From positions 565,768 to 614,360 of the forward strand of contig JAQGDQ010000110.1 in the NCBI GenBank assembly GCA_030141605.1: a stretch of 48,593 nt of DNA, written 5' to 3'. The position numbers were made by a program, and so were the translations under genes. The notes below the pieces were generated by a model. That model had not been told where the DNA came from. It worked only from the letters and a program-made list of their open reading frames with translations, and did not search any database. Source of the DNA: Tubiluchus corallicola. Taxonomy: Eukaryota > Priapulida > Priapulimorpha > Priapulimorphida > Tubiluchidae. Of the stretch, positions 24,843-35,690 are shown in pieces. Within the stretch, counting starts at the first letter, position 1. Each line of letters begins with the position of its first letter.

Positions 24843-25355
24843 TGTTACCATCTACGAAAAATACAAATTTGTTGAAGATATAGCATAGAGTAAAGTACAG
24901 TCAAACCACTTTATACTGCTTACTTTGGGACTGCAAAAAAGTTTTCGTTAAACGAGTTTGGCATTATAATGAGATGTACTAATGTATACATGTCTATGCA
25001 TATACAGACATTTTGTTTTGCTAAAAATTTGAGCACTAAACAAGATTGGTATTATAAAGCGGGCTGTTATAACTTGGTTTGACTGTAGTGAAAGTTTGCC
25101 CTTTCTCAGCAAAGGCTAAGCATTTATTAATGAATCAGTAAAAATATGTGAACAACAGCTTCGAATCTTAATCATTTATTTCATGTTCAGCAGTTAGTCA
25201 GCAATAACAATTATTACAGCTCTTTAGTTTACTTGTACTACAACATGATTCAGAGGTAAAATAACATAAAATGATGAACATGAACAGCGATCTTAATAAG
25301 CAGCCCGTGGCTATACAACAGTAACTGTCAAAATAGGCCCATTCTTTATTAAAAT
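24843..25355. repeat. 513-bp duplicated segment, copy A
   Basis: This segment recurs at 33228-33740 with the same length and about ten substitutions (roughly 98% identity by eye). It carries a pogo-like MITE at 24898-25085 followed by about 270 bp of unassigned sequence. Confidence 0.92.
24898..25085. mobile_element. 188-bp pogo-like MITE, copy A
   Basis: Its ends are CAGTCAAACCACTTTATA and, reverse-complemented, CAGTCAAACCAAGTTATA. TA flanks both sides. No coding capacity. CAGTMRAACC-type ends with TA target sites are typical of pogo/Tigger-related elements. Confidence 0.85.
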
Positions 25356-25804
25356 TTATCTTTAAAAAAACAACTGTATCAAAATAACGCAGTATTTTAT
25401 CACAAGTATGTAAAAGAACTACAGTCATACAAATGAACTTCAGAGACTATACAGTAGTACTTTGGTATCTTAGGTAAAGCCTGAAGTTCATTGTCCGACA
25501 TCAGCTGATTTTAACATATTTATTGAAATGGCAACCTATGGTGCAGTGAAAGTTAAAAAACAATATAAAACCTGAATGGTGGCAACTAACGGCAACGCAC
25601 AGTACTATACCGAGTGAGCCTGTACATATTATCACAAGATACATGCTTGTGTTGCAAGAAATGCATTTTCTGGAAATTCTAGCTCTCAGAAACTAATGCA
25701 GCACATATCAGCAATCACAGAAATTCACTATTAAACTTAGCCATTGTTACACGTAAGCACGACTAGATACAGGATCATCACTCAAGCGACAATTCTTTGG
25801 ATTT
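25356..25804. other. Non-coding stretch
   Basis: No gene or repeat recognised between the 513-bp segment and the foldback element. Confidence 0.4.
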
Positions 25805-25805
25805 T

Positions 25806-26020
25806 CAGCAACTTTAGATTTTACAAGACTTTACAAGTTTAAACAACATACATGTACGCTTGTCAAGTGCTAAAATTTTTTATCTGTGCGGGATGCATTC
25901 CAAAATTCCGCACAGCTAAAAAATTTTAGCATTGTAATACCAGTACGCAAGGGCTATCATTTGACGAGGGTACACGTAAGTTGTTTAAACTTGTGAAGTC
26001 TTGTATTTTCTAAAGCTGTC
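25806..26020. mobile_element. Foldback element with two pairs of inverted arms
   Basis: The outer arms (about 25806-25858 and 25963-26020) share, in opposite orientation, ACAAGTTTAAACAAC and nearby sequence. An inner 27-bp pair (TGCTAAAATTTTTTATCTGT at 25870 and its near-complement ending about 25932) surrounds a spacer of about 10 bp. The whole unit can form an extended hairpin. It abuts an (AT)n run and then the pogo-like copy 2. Confidence 0.75.
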
Positions 26021-26040
26021 TATACATATATATATATATA

Positions 26041-27000
26041 CAATAGGCGCCGGTTAATAAACTCATGTTTAATAGACTCAATCGCTTAATTGACTCAAAA
26101 ACGCCTGGAACGGGCCGCTTCTATTCAAATATACATAAAAACTATCGGTAATTGACTCAAATAACTCTGCTTAATTTACTCAATATTTTTCCTTCACCTA
26201 CTTAAAACAAGTTATTTGTATGTGCCCAAAGAACCTTTCCTACTTTTATGTCATCTTTACTTCCCTTTTGTACACTATGTATACAGATACAATCATGTTA
26301 AGTACCGTTTTGTTTGTAAGCAGGTACGTTTGTCATGCGCTAATACGCTAATGTAGCAGTTTTGCTTTGAATCTGTTACCCACTCACCCACTGTTACCCA
26401 AAGAATGTCTGGAAGTTAAACATTTAATCACTTGCCAAGCGGTTTCCATTTGATGCTCTCATTGCAAATCACCTTTCAGGCTTAATGAGTTAACAGTCAA
26501 AGATGCAGGTACAGTAATCACCTGGTATTCCTTGTGACTTACAAGACTAAACATCGTACAGGAAATAAGAGCAATGTAAGTGAGCAGTTGATTCAGAACT
26601 ATTTTAGTCACGCTCAACAACAGATTTTCAACGAGATAATTATGAGAACTTTGTGGGCCAACTTCGTGAGAAAATGAAGCAGCCGACCTTGAAGGAATTT
26701 TTGTAATTTTTGCAAGTAAACAAACTTAGAAAAGTCTGTGATTTAGAAAAGTATACTTTTTAACTTATTGCTAATTCACTTATATAAATTAAAATTTTAA
26801 AATGTTTTTTCTAATTTTTAACAAAGGAATTTAGGCATTACTTCGTTTCTAAAATTCATTAAAAACCTTTGCAGTGCATAGTAAACAGATGACTCATACT
26901 TCTATACCTGTAATACTACACCCATCGGTTAATAGGTTCAGTCGGTTAATTAGGTCAAAACGCGTCGGTCCCAAAGTGAGTCTATTAGCGGCGCCTACTT
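26041..27000 (-). mobile_element. pogo/mariner-like non-autonomous element, copy 2 (960 bp)
   Basis: This is the reverse orientation of the element at 14698-15689. Its ends are CAATAGGCGCCGGTTAATAA and, reverse-complemented, AAGTAGGCGCCGCTAATAGA, with flanking TA (26039-26040 and 27001-27002). Internal sequence such as ACGAAGTAATGCC and ATGCACTGCAAAGG is shared between copies. It ends 138 bp from the stop codon of the monooxygenase gene. Confidence 0.8.
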
Positions 27001-27004
27001 TATT
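26999..27004 (-). terminator. Candidate poly(A) signal of the monooxygenase gene
   Basis: AATAAA on the minus strand, about 135 nt past the stop codon. It straddles the end of the pogo-like element and its TA target site. Confidence 0.35.
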
Positions 27005-27056
27005 TGTCAACACAAAGAAACATTCTATAAAGAAAAAACCTATTAACTATTTTCCA

Positions 27057-27104
27057 TTAATCTAAAGGTTCAACACATTCTTTAGTGTCAGAAACAGGAT
27101 CATC
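27057..27104 (-). other. Possible alternative last exon of the monooxygenase
   Basis: A splice from a GTGAGT inside the coding region (exon ending at 27193, after NYRI) to TTTTTCAG at 27105-27112 would add 15 residues (DDPVSDTKECVEPLD) and a TAA, in frame. The unspliced end is the better reading, because NYRIVSDVDFEAI looks like the normal family C-terminus. Confidence 0.2.
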
Positions 27105-27138
27105 CTGAAAAAGAATGCCAATTTTCTTGCAAAAAATT

Positions 27139-28446
27139 TCAAGTTTCAGCATTGCTTTGAGGCCAAATAGCTTCAAAATCTACATCACTCACAATCCTAT
27201 AATTCATTTTTTTATAAATCATTAGATTATTTTTTCTCGCTTCTGAATTATGGCTATAAATACGATATAAACATTCTCTCAGGTTATCCAATCCTGCAGT
27301 TTCACACAAATTGCTAATGTAGTTTTTCAAACCAGCACCAATGTAGTGGGCATAGCGTTGTGGTTCACCCTTGTCAAGTTTATGCTGCAGGTCAGCCTCT
27401 TCTTCAGCAATCATTTGTTCACGAGAAGGAAGTCGAATCACATGCTCCAATACCTTCATAGCAAACTGCACTTGATAGTGGAAGACAATAAATGGTGGAA
27501 CTTTTTGCGGGAGTCCGATGAACACCAGAGATGGATGTTCAACGTGGAGAAAGTGCTTGTACATAGGAATTACACGGTGATCGATCACTTCAGTTTTGCA
27601 CTCGGGAGTTAGAAATGGAAAGGTGTAGTAGTAACCGGTGCATATTATTACAGTATCGACCACAGCACTGTCTCCGTTGCTGAACACTACAGAATCACCA
27701 TCAAACTTTGTAATGCCTGGTTTCTGGACAAAGTTCACGGGAAGTGGGCAAGTAAATGGGGCTAAGTTGTGGCTTAAAATGACATGTTTTGCAAACGGTG
27801 CTAACTCCAGGGCAATATCTGTACCAGAAGGACCTGCACCTAAACACACAACAGTTTGGTTTTGGTACACCTCGGGTATTCGATACGTGTGACTATGGAC
27901 TATTTTACCCTTAAAGCCATCTGCACCTGGTATATCCGGAAACTTTGGCTTGGAGTAGTGACCGTTACAAAGAAACACGGCATCATACACATGATCAGAC
28001 ACACTAGACGACAAAAGATCTTTTACTGTTACTATCCACTTAACTGAGGCGTGATCACTACTGTTAGGTTTGCTTGGAGTTATTTGCAGCACTAAATGGT
28101 TAAACTTGATATGTCGTATCACATCAAACTTGTTGGCATAGTTCTCTAGATATGCCCTTACATCCTGGTGGTCCATGAAAGATGGGAGTTCTTCAGGAAA
28201 AGAAAAATCAGGAAATGCCATCAGTTCTTTGGGAAAATTGGTGCACAAGTATTTGTACATACTTGAGTGAATATCCAAACCCCACTGGTCAGTTCCAGTC
28301 TGGTCTGTGTAAACCCATGTTCCACCAATGTCTTTAGTTTGTTCAAACACATCATGGGCGAAAATGTTGGGTTTTGTAGAAAGAAAACGAGAAGCACATA
28401 ATCCGGCTGCTCCGGCACCAATCACAGCTACATGTAATTGTGTCAT
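27139..28446 (-). CDS. Flavin-containing monooxygenase (single exon)
   Basis: This is an NADPH-dependent oxygenase that adds oxygen to nitrogen or sulphur of small molecules, usually at the ER. The 435-residue protein has the FAD Rossmann motif GAGAAG (10-15) with Glu35 and GGTW (41-44). TNFPKELM (69-76) contains Asn70, the position of the conserved FMO catalytic Asn. The FMO signature FKGKIVHSHTYR is at 178-189, the NADPH motif GAGPSG at 203-208 and the C-terminal CTGY at 269-272. It is shorter than vertebrate FMOs (about 530) and lacks their C-terminal membrane anchor, so it is closer to the senecionine-N-oxygenase and plant/insect type. No introns interrupt the coding part. A 5' UTR intron is plausible: a GTAAGT donor lies next to 29321 and acceptors lie at about 28480-28492. 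A pogo-like element ends just downstream. Confidence 0.95.
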   Translation of the reverse strand: MTQLHVAVIGAGAAGLCASRFLSTKPNIFAHDVFEQTKDIGGTWVYTDQTGTDQWGLDIHSSMYKYLCTNFPKELMAFPDFSFPEELPSFMDHQDVRAYLENYANKFDVIRHIKFNHLVLQITPSKPNSSDHASVKWIVTVKDLLSSSVSDHVYDAVFLCNGHYSKPKFPDIPGADGFKGKIVHSHTYRIPEVYQNQTVVCLGAGPSGTDIALELAPFAKHVILSHNLAPFTCPLPVNFVQKPGITKFDGDSVVFSNGDSAVVDTVIICTGYYYTFPFLTPECKTEVIDHRVIPMYKHFLHVEHPSLVFIGLPQKVPPFIVFHYQVQFAMKVLEHVIRLPSREQMIAEEEADLQHKLDKGEPQRYAHYIGAGLKNYISNLCETAGLDNLRECLYRIYSHNSEARKNNLMIYKKMNYRIVSDVDFEAIWPQSNAET

Positions 28447-28609
28447 CTTAGAAAAACAGTATCAGCAGTTAAACACGTTCCTGCAGCTATAAAAAACAAT
28501 GTTTATAAAATTACAGTTCCAGTCTTGTCATTCTACACTTTTGCTGATAATTGAAAATTAACTGTTTGCATACAATCATCTCATTTCTACATGCAATATC
28601 TTATATATA

Positions 28610-28690
28610 CCGACAAACCTCGTTATAGCGCCTCCTTTATAATGCCAACCTTGCTTAACACTCAAATTTTTGACGAAACAAAACAATTAT
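28610..28690. repeat. Fragment of a pogo-like MITE
   Basis: CGACAAACCTCGTTATAGCG...TTTATAATGCCAACCTTG...CTCAAATTTTT matches the reverse complement of the right half of the 188-bp MITE at 24898, but diverged. The other end was not found. Confidence 0.6.
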
Positions 28691-29277
28691 CTATTGCATT
28701 TATCTTATATAATTTAAAGATAAATATAAATGAAAAACGCAAAAATTATACCGGTAATAAAACAAAAATCATTTTCTACCGTTCATCATTATGGCAATAT
28801 CAGAAATCAATGCAAGCAGCAAGACTGTGCTCTTACGGCCATTACGTATGACGCAGGTGTTGAGCGATTAGGTTCAGTAGGTTCAGTCAGCGATTTTTGT
28901 TCTACAATTTTACGGTTAAACTTACAGGAAATTTGTTTAGAAGCACTAGTTGTCATAAAGCATAGTAACGTAGTACACATTATCCTGTAAAAAAGCCAAT
29001 AAGCACAGCTGTGCAAATCACAATCTTTACCATAATAGTAAGTCTTCTATCACGTCACAATTATAATAATGCAATGCCAGGCCTACTATTAATGCATTTT
29101 AGATTGCCATGCCAAATCTAGTCAAGTGTGATTTTTCGTCATGCTTGTGATACAATCACTCATCAATGACACCCATGCATAGGCCCAGACATTGTACAAT
29201 CATTTAGTCACTACAATAAGAAAATTAAAGGAAAACAGGACTCCATTATAAACTATAGTTCACTACAGTCCACCCTA
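28691..29277. other. Non-coding stretch, probably 5' UTR intron of the monooxygenase
   Basis: AT-rich with no gene recognised. If the donor at 29321 is used, this is intron. Confidence 0.35.
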
Positions 29278-29790
29278 TAAAATACTAAAAGAAAACACAG
29301 TTTTTTAAAGAATAACTTACGTGAAAGAATTAGTACCACACAATAGTAATTTCGCATTTGTGTGGCTAGTTCTTCACTGTTATAATGCATTTCACGTTTT
29401 GCTAGTTAGATGGGTACTAGCACCTGCATCTCAAAAACATGTTGCTCAAAAAACAAATGCTGCGTTGTGACGTAGTGCGCACGTTCGAGTGTTCATGTGT
29501 GAAACTCGAAATTTGAATTTTTAATTTGACAAGTTTTTGTACTATAATGCTGAATGTTGTAGAGTACACTCTTTAATTTAAATTTCGCTTCCCAAACGTG
29601 TGCAATACGCTTGTGGAATGTTTGTACTGTTAAAAATTATGTTAAGTTGTGATCTCATCACTAGTTAGGCTTGCCTGCCGTTAATTAGGTTTTTAGCCTA
29701 TTATTTAAGTAGCAGAAACGCGTTGGCATTATTATGGATCTCAAAATTACACGTTTTACCGTGATTCAAAATAGGGTAAAACATAAAAAA
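29278..29790 (-). repeat. Duplicated upstream region of the monooxygenase, copy A
   Basis: This region recurs, diverged, at about 39096-39470. On the minus strand it contains TTTCAC|GTAAGT (exon side from 29321 upward), a good splice donor conserved in both copies. It also shares GAAATTACT, GCATTTCAC and GGCATTATTATG. Its position about 870 bp upstream of the monooxygenase ATG fits a 5' UTR exon plus promoter. A dispersed repeat is the alternative. Confidence 0.55.
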
Positions 29791-32210
29791 CATCCTGTCT
29801 TCCTTTAGTCAAGATCACACCCGCTAGATCTCATAGCGCCGCGCTAGTACGCATTTTAATATTTGAATAATATTAAAATATGTTTGGCCAACTATTGTGA
29901 ACTCTGGACCGCTTTGATCATCAGAGATACACCGATTCCTAGTGGACCGAGCTCAGCATCTGCAATGTAAGCAGAAAATGGGGGTCTCAGATCCAAGCTG
30001 TGCATTCCAACTTTTCACTTTTCATGTCTTTTAAATTTGGAATCAAAATTTAATTATGTGTTTGTACCATTAAAAAGTGACAAACGTTAAAAATTAAACA
30101 CTCCGAAAACTTGCAAAAACCGAATTTTGAAAACGCTTCTAGCATCAGTAGAACTTTGAGAAAAATTAAATTGTAATTTTACAATTACATTCTTTAAAAA
30201 CCTTGGGCTTACCATTCTTTTTCCTGTGAAGTAATGATAAGATGGACATTGGTCATAATTACTTGACAGTGGCAGTGCGACACTTTTGGATCATACTTTT
30301 TGTTATCAAAATGTACATCTCCATCTTAGTGAGCTCAAGGAAATTTAAAAATCTTTCACTTGGTTAAGCACTTGGTTAATGCTTTACTCTATGTATTGCT
30401 ACTGAGGTAAGTCCTACTGAGACACACAAATCTGCTAACTAAAGTCCACTGAACAGAGTGAAGTAATTACGTCAGGGTGAAAACTACCATGCTAAAATGT
30501 CCAGCCTTTTTCACGTTAGTAGAATTTTTGTGAACAGATATTAGAATGTAATAACCGATACTTGGAACATCCATAGCTATTTCTGTATAATAGAAGTACA
30601 AAGAGAGTTAGATAATAACTGGAGACTTTTTAAAAACTAAACTTAACTAGGCTTGTTTGCAACAGTGTGAAGAGTATACACCTTAGCCAGAGACCCCTTA
30701 GATTTTGAGAGCCTAGGCTTTCAGCCTATTTAGCTTGTTGGTGAACCCGGTCCTTGAATATTCATTTTAGCTGGCTCGAAGCATTGCTTTAGAAATGTGC
30801 GTACACGCTGTTAAATGAGAATGTACGTACTTTAAATTAGTTGTTACTCAGAATCTTACTGGAGAAGTCAAATTATTACTACAACGTTTCGACATTGAAG
30901 AATGATCGAAATATTTGCTAGCCTTTTTTACACGAGGTTCCTAGTATTGCAGCAGTAACTGAAGTAGTCACTTGAACAATAATAGTTACCCGAGAATCTT
31001 TATTTTCATGCAGTAATAATTAAATTTGAATGAAAGCTTCGGTTGTTGTGAAGGCCAACAACTTGCATAAAAATACGCAGAAAGACACAGAAAATGCTGG
31101 TAAATTATTGTAATTAAAAACGTGTTTAGGTAGCTTTATTTTAAATAGATTAGCACAATTCGAAGTTCGAGTTTTTTGTGGAATTAGAGCATTATTCAGA
31201 CGGCCAAACAAATCAACAGACATTGAAATAACTTGGTTTCACTGTTAGTGATATATTCTTAGTCTCAGTAGGTGTCCCACCTGTGCTTCTGAGTCCTGCG
31301 AAACGTGTGGACATCGTACTATATGCGTTAGCTGACAGACCCCGTGTACAGCAGAGTCTGTCTATCTCGTTCTTGGCGCATCCTCACACACTATGAGAAG
31401 CTTCTCTTTAATTTCTGCCAATACAACCCTGTGTCCCACTGCTCTGGCTGAATGACAGTCACGCTTTGGACAATTCCCGCAAAAGCCCATTAAACACGTG
31501 CTGAAACAATTATTCCAGTTTTATGGTTCAGCGATGATAATTGAAGCCCGAACTATGAGTCATAGCGCCGCGTTGCAGTCCAGAAGTCTGACTGATTCAT
31601 CAAATCCCATACTTTATGAGCTCGGAAAAGGATGTTGACTATACTTCGTGCCATCACGATAACCGTGAATGATGCAAAAAAGATTTAACTCGTGATTTGA
31701 TGGCGTCCATTTGTAATTTATGCAAGAATGGTTGAAAGTCAGTTGAAGAGACTGATTTTTCACGCGGGTTTATAACATCATGTGATGTTTGGTGATCAGT
31801 GTTCCTTGAAGATTAGAAAGTAACGCGATATCATTTGGATATTTATAGTATTTACATGATACTCGGATCTACACGATTCTGATTCACAAGTACCTGCCAT
31901 TTAGACGCCAGGAAGAATCGACATTATCTTGTATTTAGAACTGCTAAGCGTGCGTATTATGACGACAAAGTTTTCCACCTTTAAGGTGAGTGAGCTAATT
32001 AAGTTATTACACTGGATCGGTTTTACTGGTAACGGTAACAGTAATTTAGGCTGACATCACCAATGATAAATACGTCATTTTGACATCCACTTTCATGCGT
32101 GCGAGGTTTTGTTTGTTATCTAAAACAATCATTTGCAAAGTTATCATGCTTTTTGTCATATTATTAGAGTGTCAGCGTACAGATAATTAAAAATAAGCTT
32201 CCACTTCTTC
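29791..32210. other. Non-coding stretch; possible 5' exon of the FN3-like gene
   Basis: No protein-coding family is recognised. A consensus donor, TTTAAG|GTGAGT, at about 31987 on the plus strand could end a 5' UTR exon joined to the TTTCAG acceptor at 34438, upstream of the FN3-like gene. CATAGCGCCGCG occurs at about 29833 and again at about 31562. Confidence 0.35.
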
Positions 32211-32217
32211 CAGACAC

Positions 32218-32605
32218 CACACAAAACCCAAGAAGACGTAATATTAAACAAACACACACTAACAACCAATACGACAACAATTCCATCAATAAACAAGCAG
32301 TTAAACTTTGTAATTCACTGCCACAAAACTTAAAACAAATGAAATCTTTACGAGAGTTTAAATCAAATTTAAAAATACATACTTTAAATCGTTTTCAAAA
32401 TCCTACGCATTTCAATGATGATATAAGTTCTTCCACAAATTTTATTTATCCGCGTGCATTCTAAATTGCATGTATCTAGTACGTCTATAGCTTGTGTTAT
32501 AGTTTTCGTACAATATTGTGCTATATATTTTTGTTTTAAATTTCTTTGCACAATAATTTTTAGTTTCACTGTACGCGTTTGCCTTTAACAGTTGTGTGAA
32601 TTTGA

Positions 32606-32636
<31 letters not shown>
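32218..32636 (+). mobile_element. 3' end of a CR1/Jockey-like LINE
   Basis: A short frame (about 32239-32463) reads NKQAVKLCNSLPQNLKQ then SLREFKSNLKIHTL, the typical C-terminus after RT in this LINE group, and ends with a stop after PRAF. Non-coding 3' sequence follows, ending in (AT)n at about 32610-32638. The 5' truncation removes all catalytic motifs. It differs from the LINE at 20951-23612. Confidence 0.7.
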
Positions 32637-32639
<3 letters not shown>

Positions 32640-32641
<2 letters not shown>

Positions 32642-33227
32642 AAAACTGGATCTCTGGCTCCACTCTAACCTGGCAAATGAGATTGGCTGTAGGTACTTGT
32701 GTGTACTTTTGCTTGTGTTCTCTTTATTATTTCATAGTAATATTTACAGTTGCGGACACATTGTCGATTTTAGTCTCCAATTTCCGTTGTTTAACAAAAA
32801 CAAAATCATTGCGAATGGATAACTGTAGTCAGACCCTTTTTCGCGATTTTGTTAACACTGATTAAGCAAAAACTATAATAAGGTCCAAGTTCGCAGTTGT
32901 TATTCATTTTTATGCTGTGAATGTCAAAATTTGTGAAAACTGAAACGATGACGGCTTCTAGTATTTCGATAAAAATCGCTCGTCATTTTAGACTCGACAG
33001 ACAATAAACAACATTCTGTACACTTTTGCCAGTTGTTTCGATAATTGTAGTAAACATGTTGGTTAGTCCTTAGAAATAAATAATAAAAAACAAAACCTTA
33101 ACTTTGTTTTGGACATCCATGTCCAAAAGGTTTTGGACTCTGAAACTTTATTTATCAAAATTGTGAAAATTAACCCAAACACATGTGCTATTAGTAATTT
33201 CTTCTAAATCTCAGCAACTTGTATATT
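32640..33227. other. Non-coding stretch
   Basis: No gene recognised. Open frames are short and lack motifs. Confidence 0.45.
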
Positions 33228-33740
33228 TGTTACCATCTACGAAAAATACAAATTTGTTGAAGATATAGCATAGAGTAAAGTACAGTCAAACCACTTTATA
33301 CTGCTTACTTTGGGACTGCAAAAAAGTTTTCGTTAAACGAGTTTGGCATTATAATGAGATGTACTAATGTATACATGTCTATGCATATACAGACATTTTG
33401 TTTTGCTAAAAATTTGAGCACTAAGCAAGATTAGTATTATAAAGCGGGCTGTTATAACTTGGTTTGACTGTAGTGAAAGTTTGCCCTTTCTCAGCAAAGG
33501 CTACGCATTTATTAATGAAACAGTAAAAATATGTGAACAAGAGCTTCGAATCTTAATCATTTATTTCATGTTCAGCAGTTAGTCAGCAATAACAATTATT
33601 ACAGCTCTTTAGTTTACTTATACTACAACATGATTCAGAGGTAAAATAACGTAAAACGATGAACATGAACAGCGATCTTAATAAGCAGCCCTTGGCTATA
33701 CAACAGTAACTGTCAAAATAGGCCCATACTTTATTAAAAT
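33228..33740. repeat. 513-bp duplicated segment, copy B
   Basis: Same orientation and length as 24843-25355, with about ten substitutions. The flanks differ immediately on both sides. Confidence 0.92.
33283..33470. mobile_element. 188-bp pogo-like MITE, copy B
   Basis: Same ends and TA flanks as copy A at 24898-25085. The shared flanking sequence shows it was copied as part of the larger 513-bp unit, not by its own transposition. Confidence 0.85.
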
Positions 33741-33741
33741 G

Positions 33742-33768
33742 TTATTACGTGCCAATAACACGTAATAA
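33742..33768. repeat. Perfect 10-bp inverted repeat
   Basis: TTATTACGTG and CACGTAATAA with a 7-bp loop, directly at the right edge of the 513-bp segment. Confidence 0.8.
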
Positions 33769-34451
33769 AGATCTGACATGAATTCTGCATATATTATAAC
33801 CTGTAAATTCAAAATAGGCATAGGAAATCTATAATCTGAAAACATATTAAACAATCTATAATCATCAGTTTAGGTATGAACAGATAGACAACCCGTTACA
33901 CCACTTTTAAGAAAAAAAGAGATGTGACAACTCGAGAATATGAAAGGAAATTTAAAGATAACCCGATACTTTTAAATTTTGGCAACTTTTATGCTAGTTA
34001 ATTGGCACAACCCATGCCATGTAATATATTATGCTCTTTCAGTTTGATTTGTAGGAATTATTAATTTACTGAAACAGGCATGTCAAAATATAGTGCGTCA
34101 TGTGTCAAGAAGGTCAGGGGTCACAGGGCAAAATTAAAGAATAACTTTTGTCAGTGGGCTAGGAGTGAAAAACGAATCACCATTATCTATTAACCTAGGA
34201 GTGAAAAACGACTCACCATTATGAAAAAGTGACATATGTCTAACACTAATAAAGTTTTGAGGTAAAAAGTGACTTGGGGTGACACATGTTACTATCCCAA
34301 CAAGTTATGTAAGTTATGGTACAATTTACATAGCTATTACCTGTGTTATAATAACTTACTAATAGTAACACCTATTATATATTTAATAGCTACTAACAAC
34401 TTGTGCATAGTCATTACTCAGTCATTGTTTGTTTCAGAAAGTTAAACAGTC
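33769..34451. other. Upstream region of the FN3-like gene
   Basis: A 28-bp motif (CTAGGAGTGAAAAACGAxTCACCATTAT) occurs twice at about 34159 and 34195. TTTGTTTCAG at 34428-34437 is a plausible splice acceptor 14 bp before the start codon. No coding sequence otherwise. Confidence 0.4.
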
Positions 34452-35288
34452 ATGGTAACTTCGTGTTTCTCGCAGTCATTCCTCATCCTCATCCTCAGTT
34501 TCTTGACTTCTTTCTTCCTGAATGAAACGGTTCCGTCCATGACCGTAGACATCGCAGCGGTGCAAGAGATTTCGGCAACAGAGAACTTCATCTACGTCTC
34601 GTGGACTACTGAGCACCAGGGCTCTACTAGTCCACACCGCCTCCAGATTGAGTTGTCCTGGAGGAAGGTGACGCCTGACGACCTTTTCTACCCAGTGAAA
34701 AAAATCGACGGCAATGACGACATTTATGACTATATCATCACCAGCATCGTTCCGAATATGTGGTACTTTGTCTGCTTCAAGGCCGTGCAGATATCGTTGA
34801 CTGGCTCTTCAGAAGTGAAGGAATGCGAAGTTGTAAAGACGTCTATGAATTCAAGCAAACAGTCACTGTATCAGTACGAAATTGAACCCAGATATGACGA
34901 AATCGTAGTGATGCTACATTTTACACGTCTTGCATCAGACGCCATGCCTTACAATAAAATGGAAATACAACCATACATCCAAGAGTTACAGGACTCTTGG
35001 CCCATTGTGGATCATACACACACTACAAGGACATACAAGTACAAAAAACTAACGCCGGGTGCCAATTATACTGTGTGTCTATGGATAGAGTTTTCCATTA
35101 CTTATATAACTGGTAGTGCAGTCACTGAAGAAAGTTGTGAAGTCATTACAACTGGTGAGCAACTAAAACCTGGTGAAGTGCCAGACAGCAAAGCTTTGCA
35201 ACATAATAAGGCTGAAAAGCTGAATGTGTGCCTAATTGTGACAATGTTTTTTCCACTGTTCACATTTTTTTGGAAAAGCTATACATGA
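34452..35288 (+). CDS. Secreted or membrane protein with two fibronectin-III-like repeats
   Basis: I cannot name an orthologue. The 278-residue protein starts with a hydrophobic signal peptide (about 1-24). Two repeats of about 100 residues follow (about 31-130 and 135-235), each FN3-like. The first has a B-strand Trp (YVSWTTE), and both have the late pattern P-x-x-x-Y/W-x-V-C, namely PNMWYFVC and PGANYTVC. Each repeat ends in a second Cys (KECEVVKTS, ESCEVITT), suggesting one disulphide per repeat. Sites for N-glycosylation are NETV, NSSK and NYTV. The C-terminus is hydrophobic (LIVTMFFPLFTFFW, about 260-273) and ends KSYT, so it is either a type I membrane anchor or a GPI signal. The coding region has no intron. 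A 5' UTR intron is possible. Confidence 0.75.
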   Translation: MVTSCFSQSFLILILSFLTSFFLNETVPSMTVDIAAVQEISATENFIYVSWTTEHQGSTSPHRLQIELSWRKVTPDDLFYPVKKIDGNDDIYDYIITSIVPNMWYFVCFKAVQISLTGSSEVKECEVVKTSMNSSKQSLYQYEIEPRYDEIVVMLHFTRLASDAMPYNKMEIQPYIQELQDSWPIVDHTHTTRTYKYKKLTPGANYTVCLWIEFSITYITGSAVTEESCEVITTGEQLKPGEVPDSKALQHNKAEKLNVCLIVTMFFPLFTFFWKSYT

Positions 35289-35374
35289 ATATTGATACCA
35301 AGCAAACTTATAAAATATCAGAAATATATTTGTAAGACACAATAATCGTTTATCTTTATGTTACATATTTGGCG

Positions 35375-35380
35375 AATAAA
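35375..35380 (+). terminator. Poly(A) signal AATAAA for the FN3-like gene
   Basis: AATAAA lies 87 nt after the stop codon, at a plausible distance for a short 3' UTR. Confidence 0.5.
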
Positions 35381-35690
35381 ATAATGGTTCACGTACAATT
35401 AAATTTGTGTAACTTGAGATTTTTCGCAATTTTATATATACAAGTTAGAATAAAGGATACATCGGGGTAAAAAAGCCAGTAAGAGTACAATAAGTAAGCT
35501 ATTGCATCAAATTATTACTCATTCAATTGAGAGTCTATCATGCCCCCATTATTCAGTGTACAAGCTGCTTGCGTCTCGCACAGCCTACAATCTTGAGTGA
35601 TAGTGCCGGAGACTCAGAGAGATCAGGGTCAAATTCCAGATTTGCTAACACATCTCACTGATGTCTCACAAGTTTGTCTTTTCAATATTG

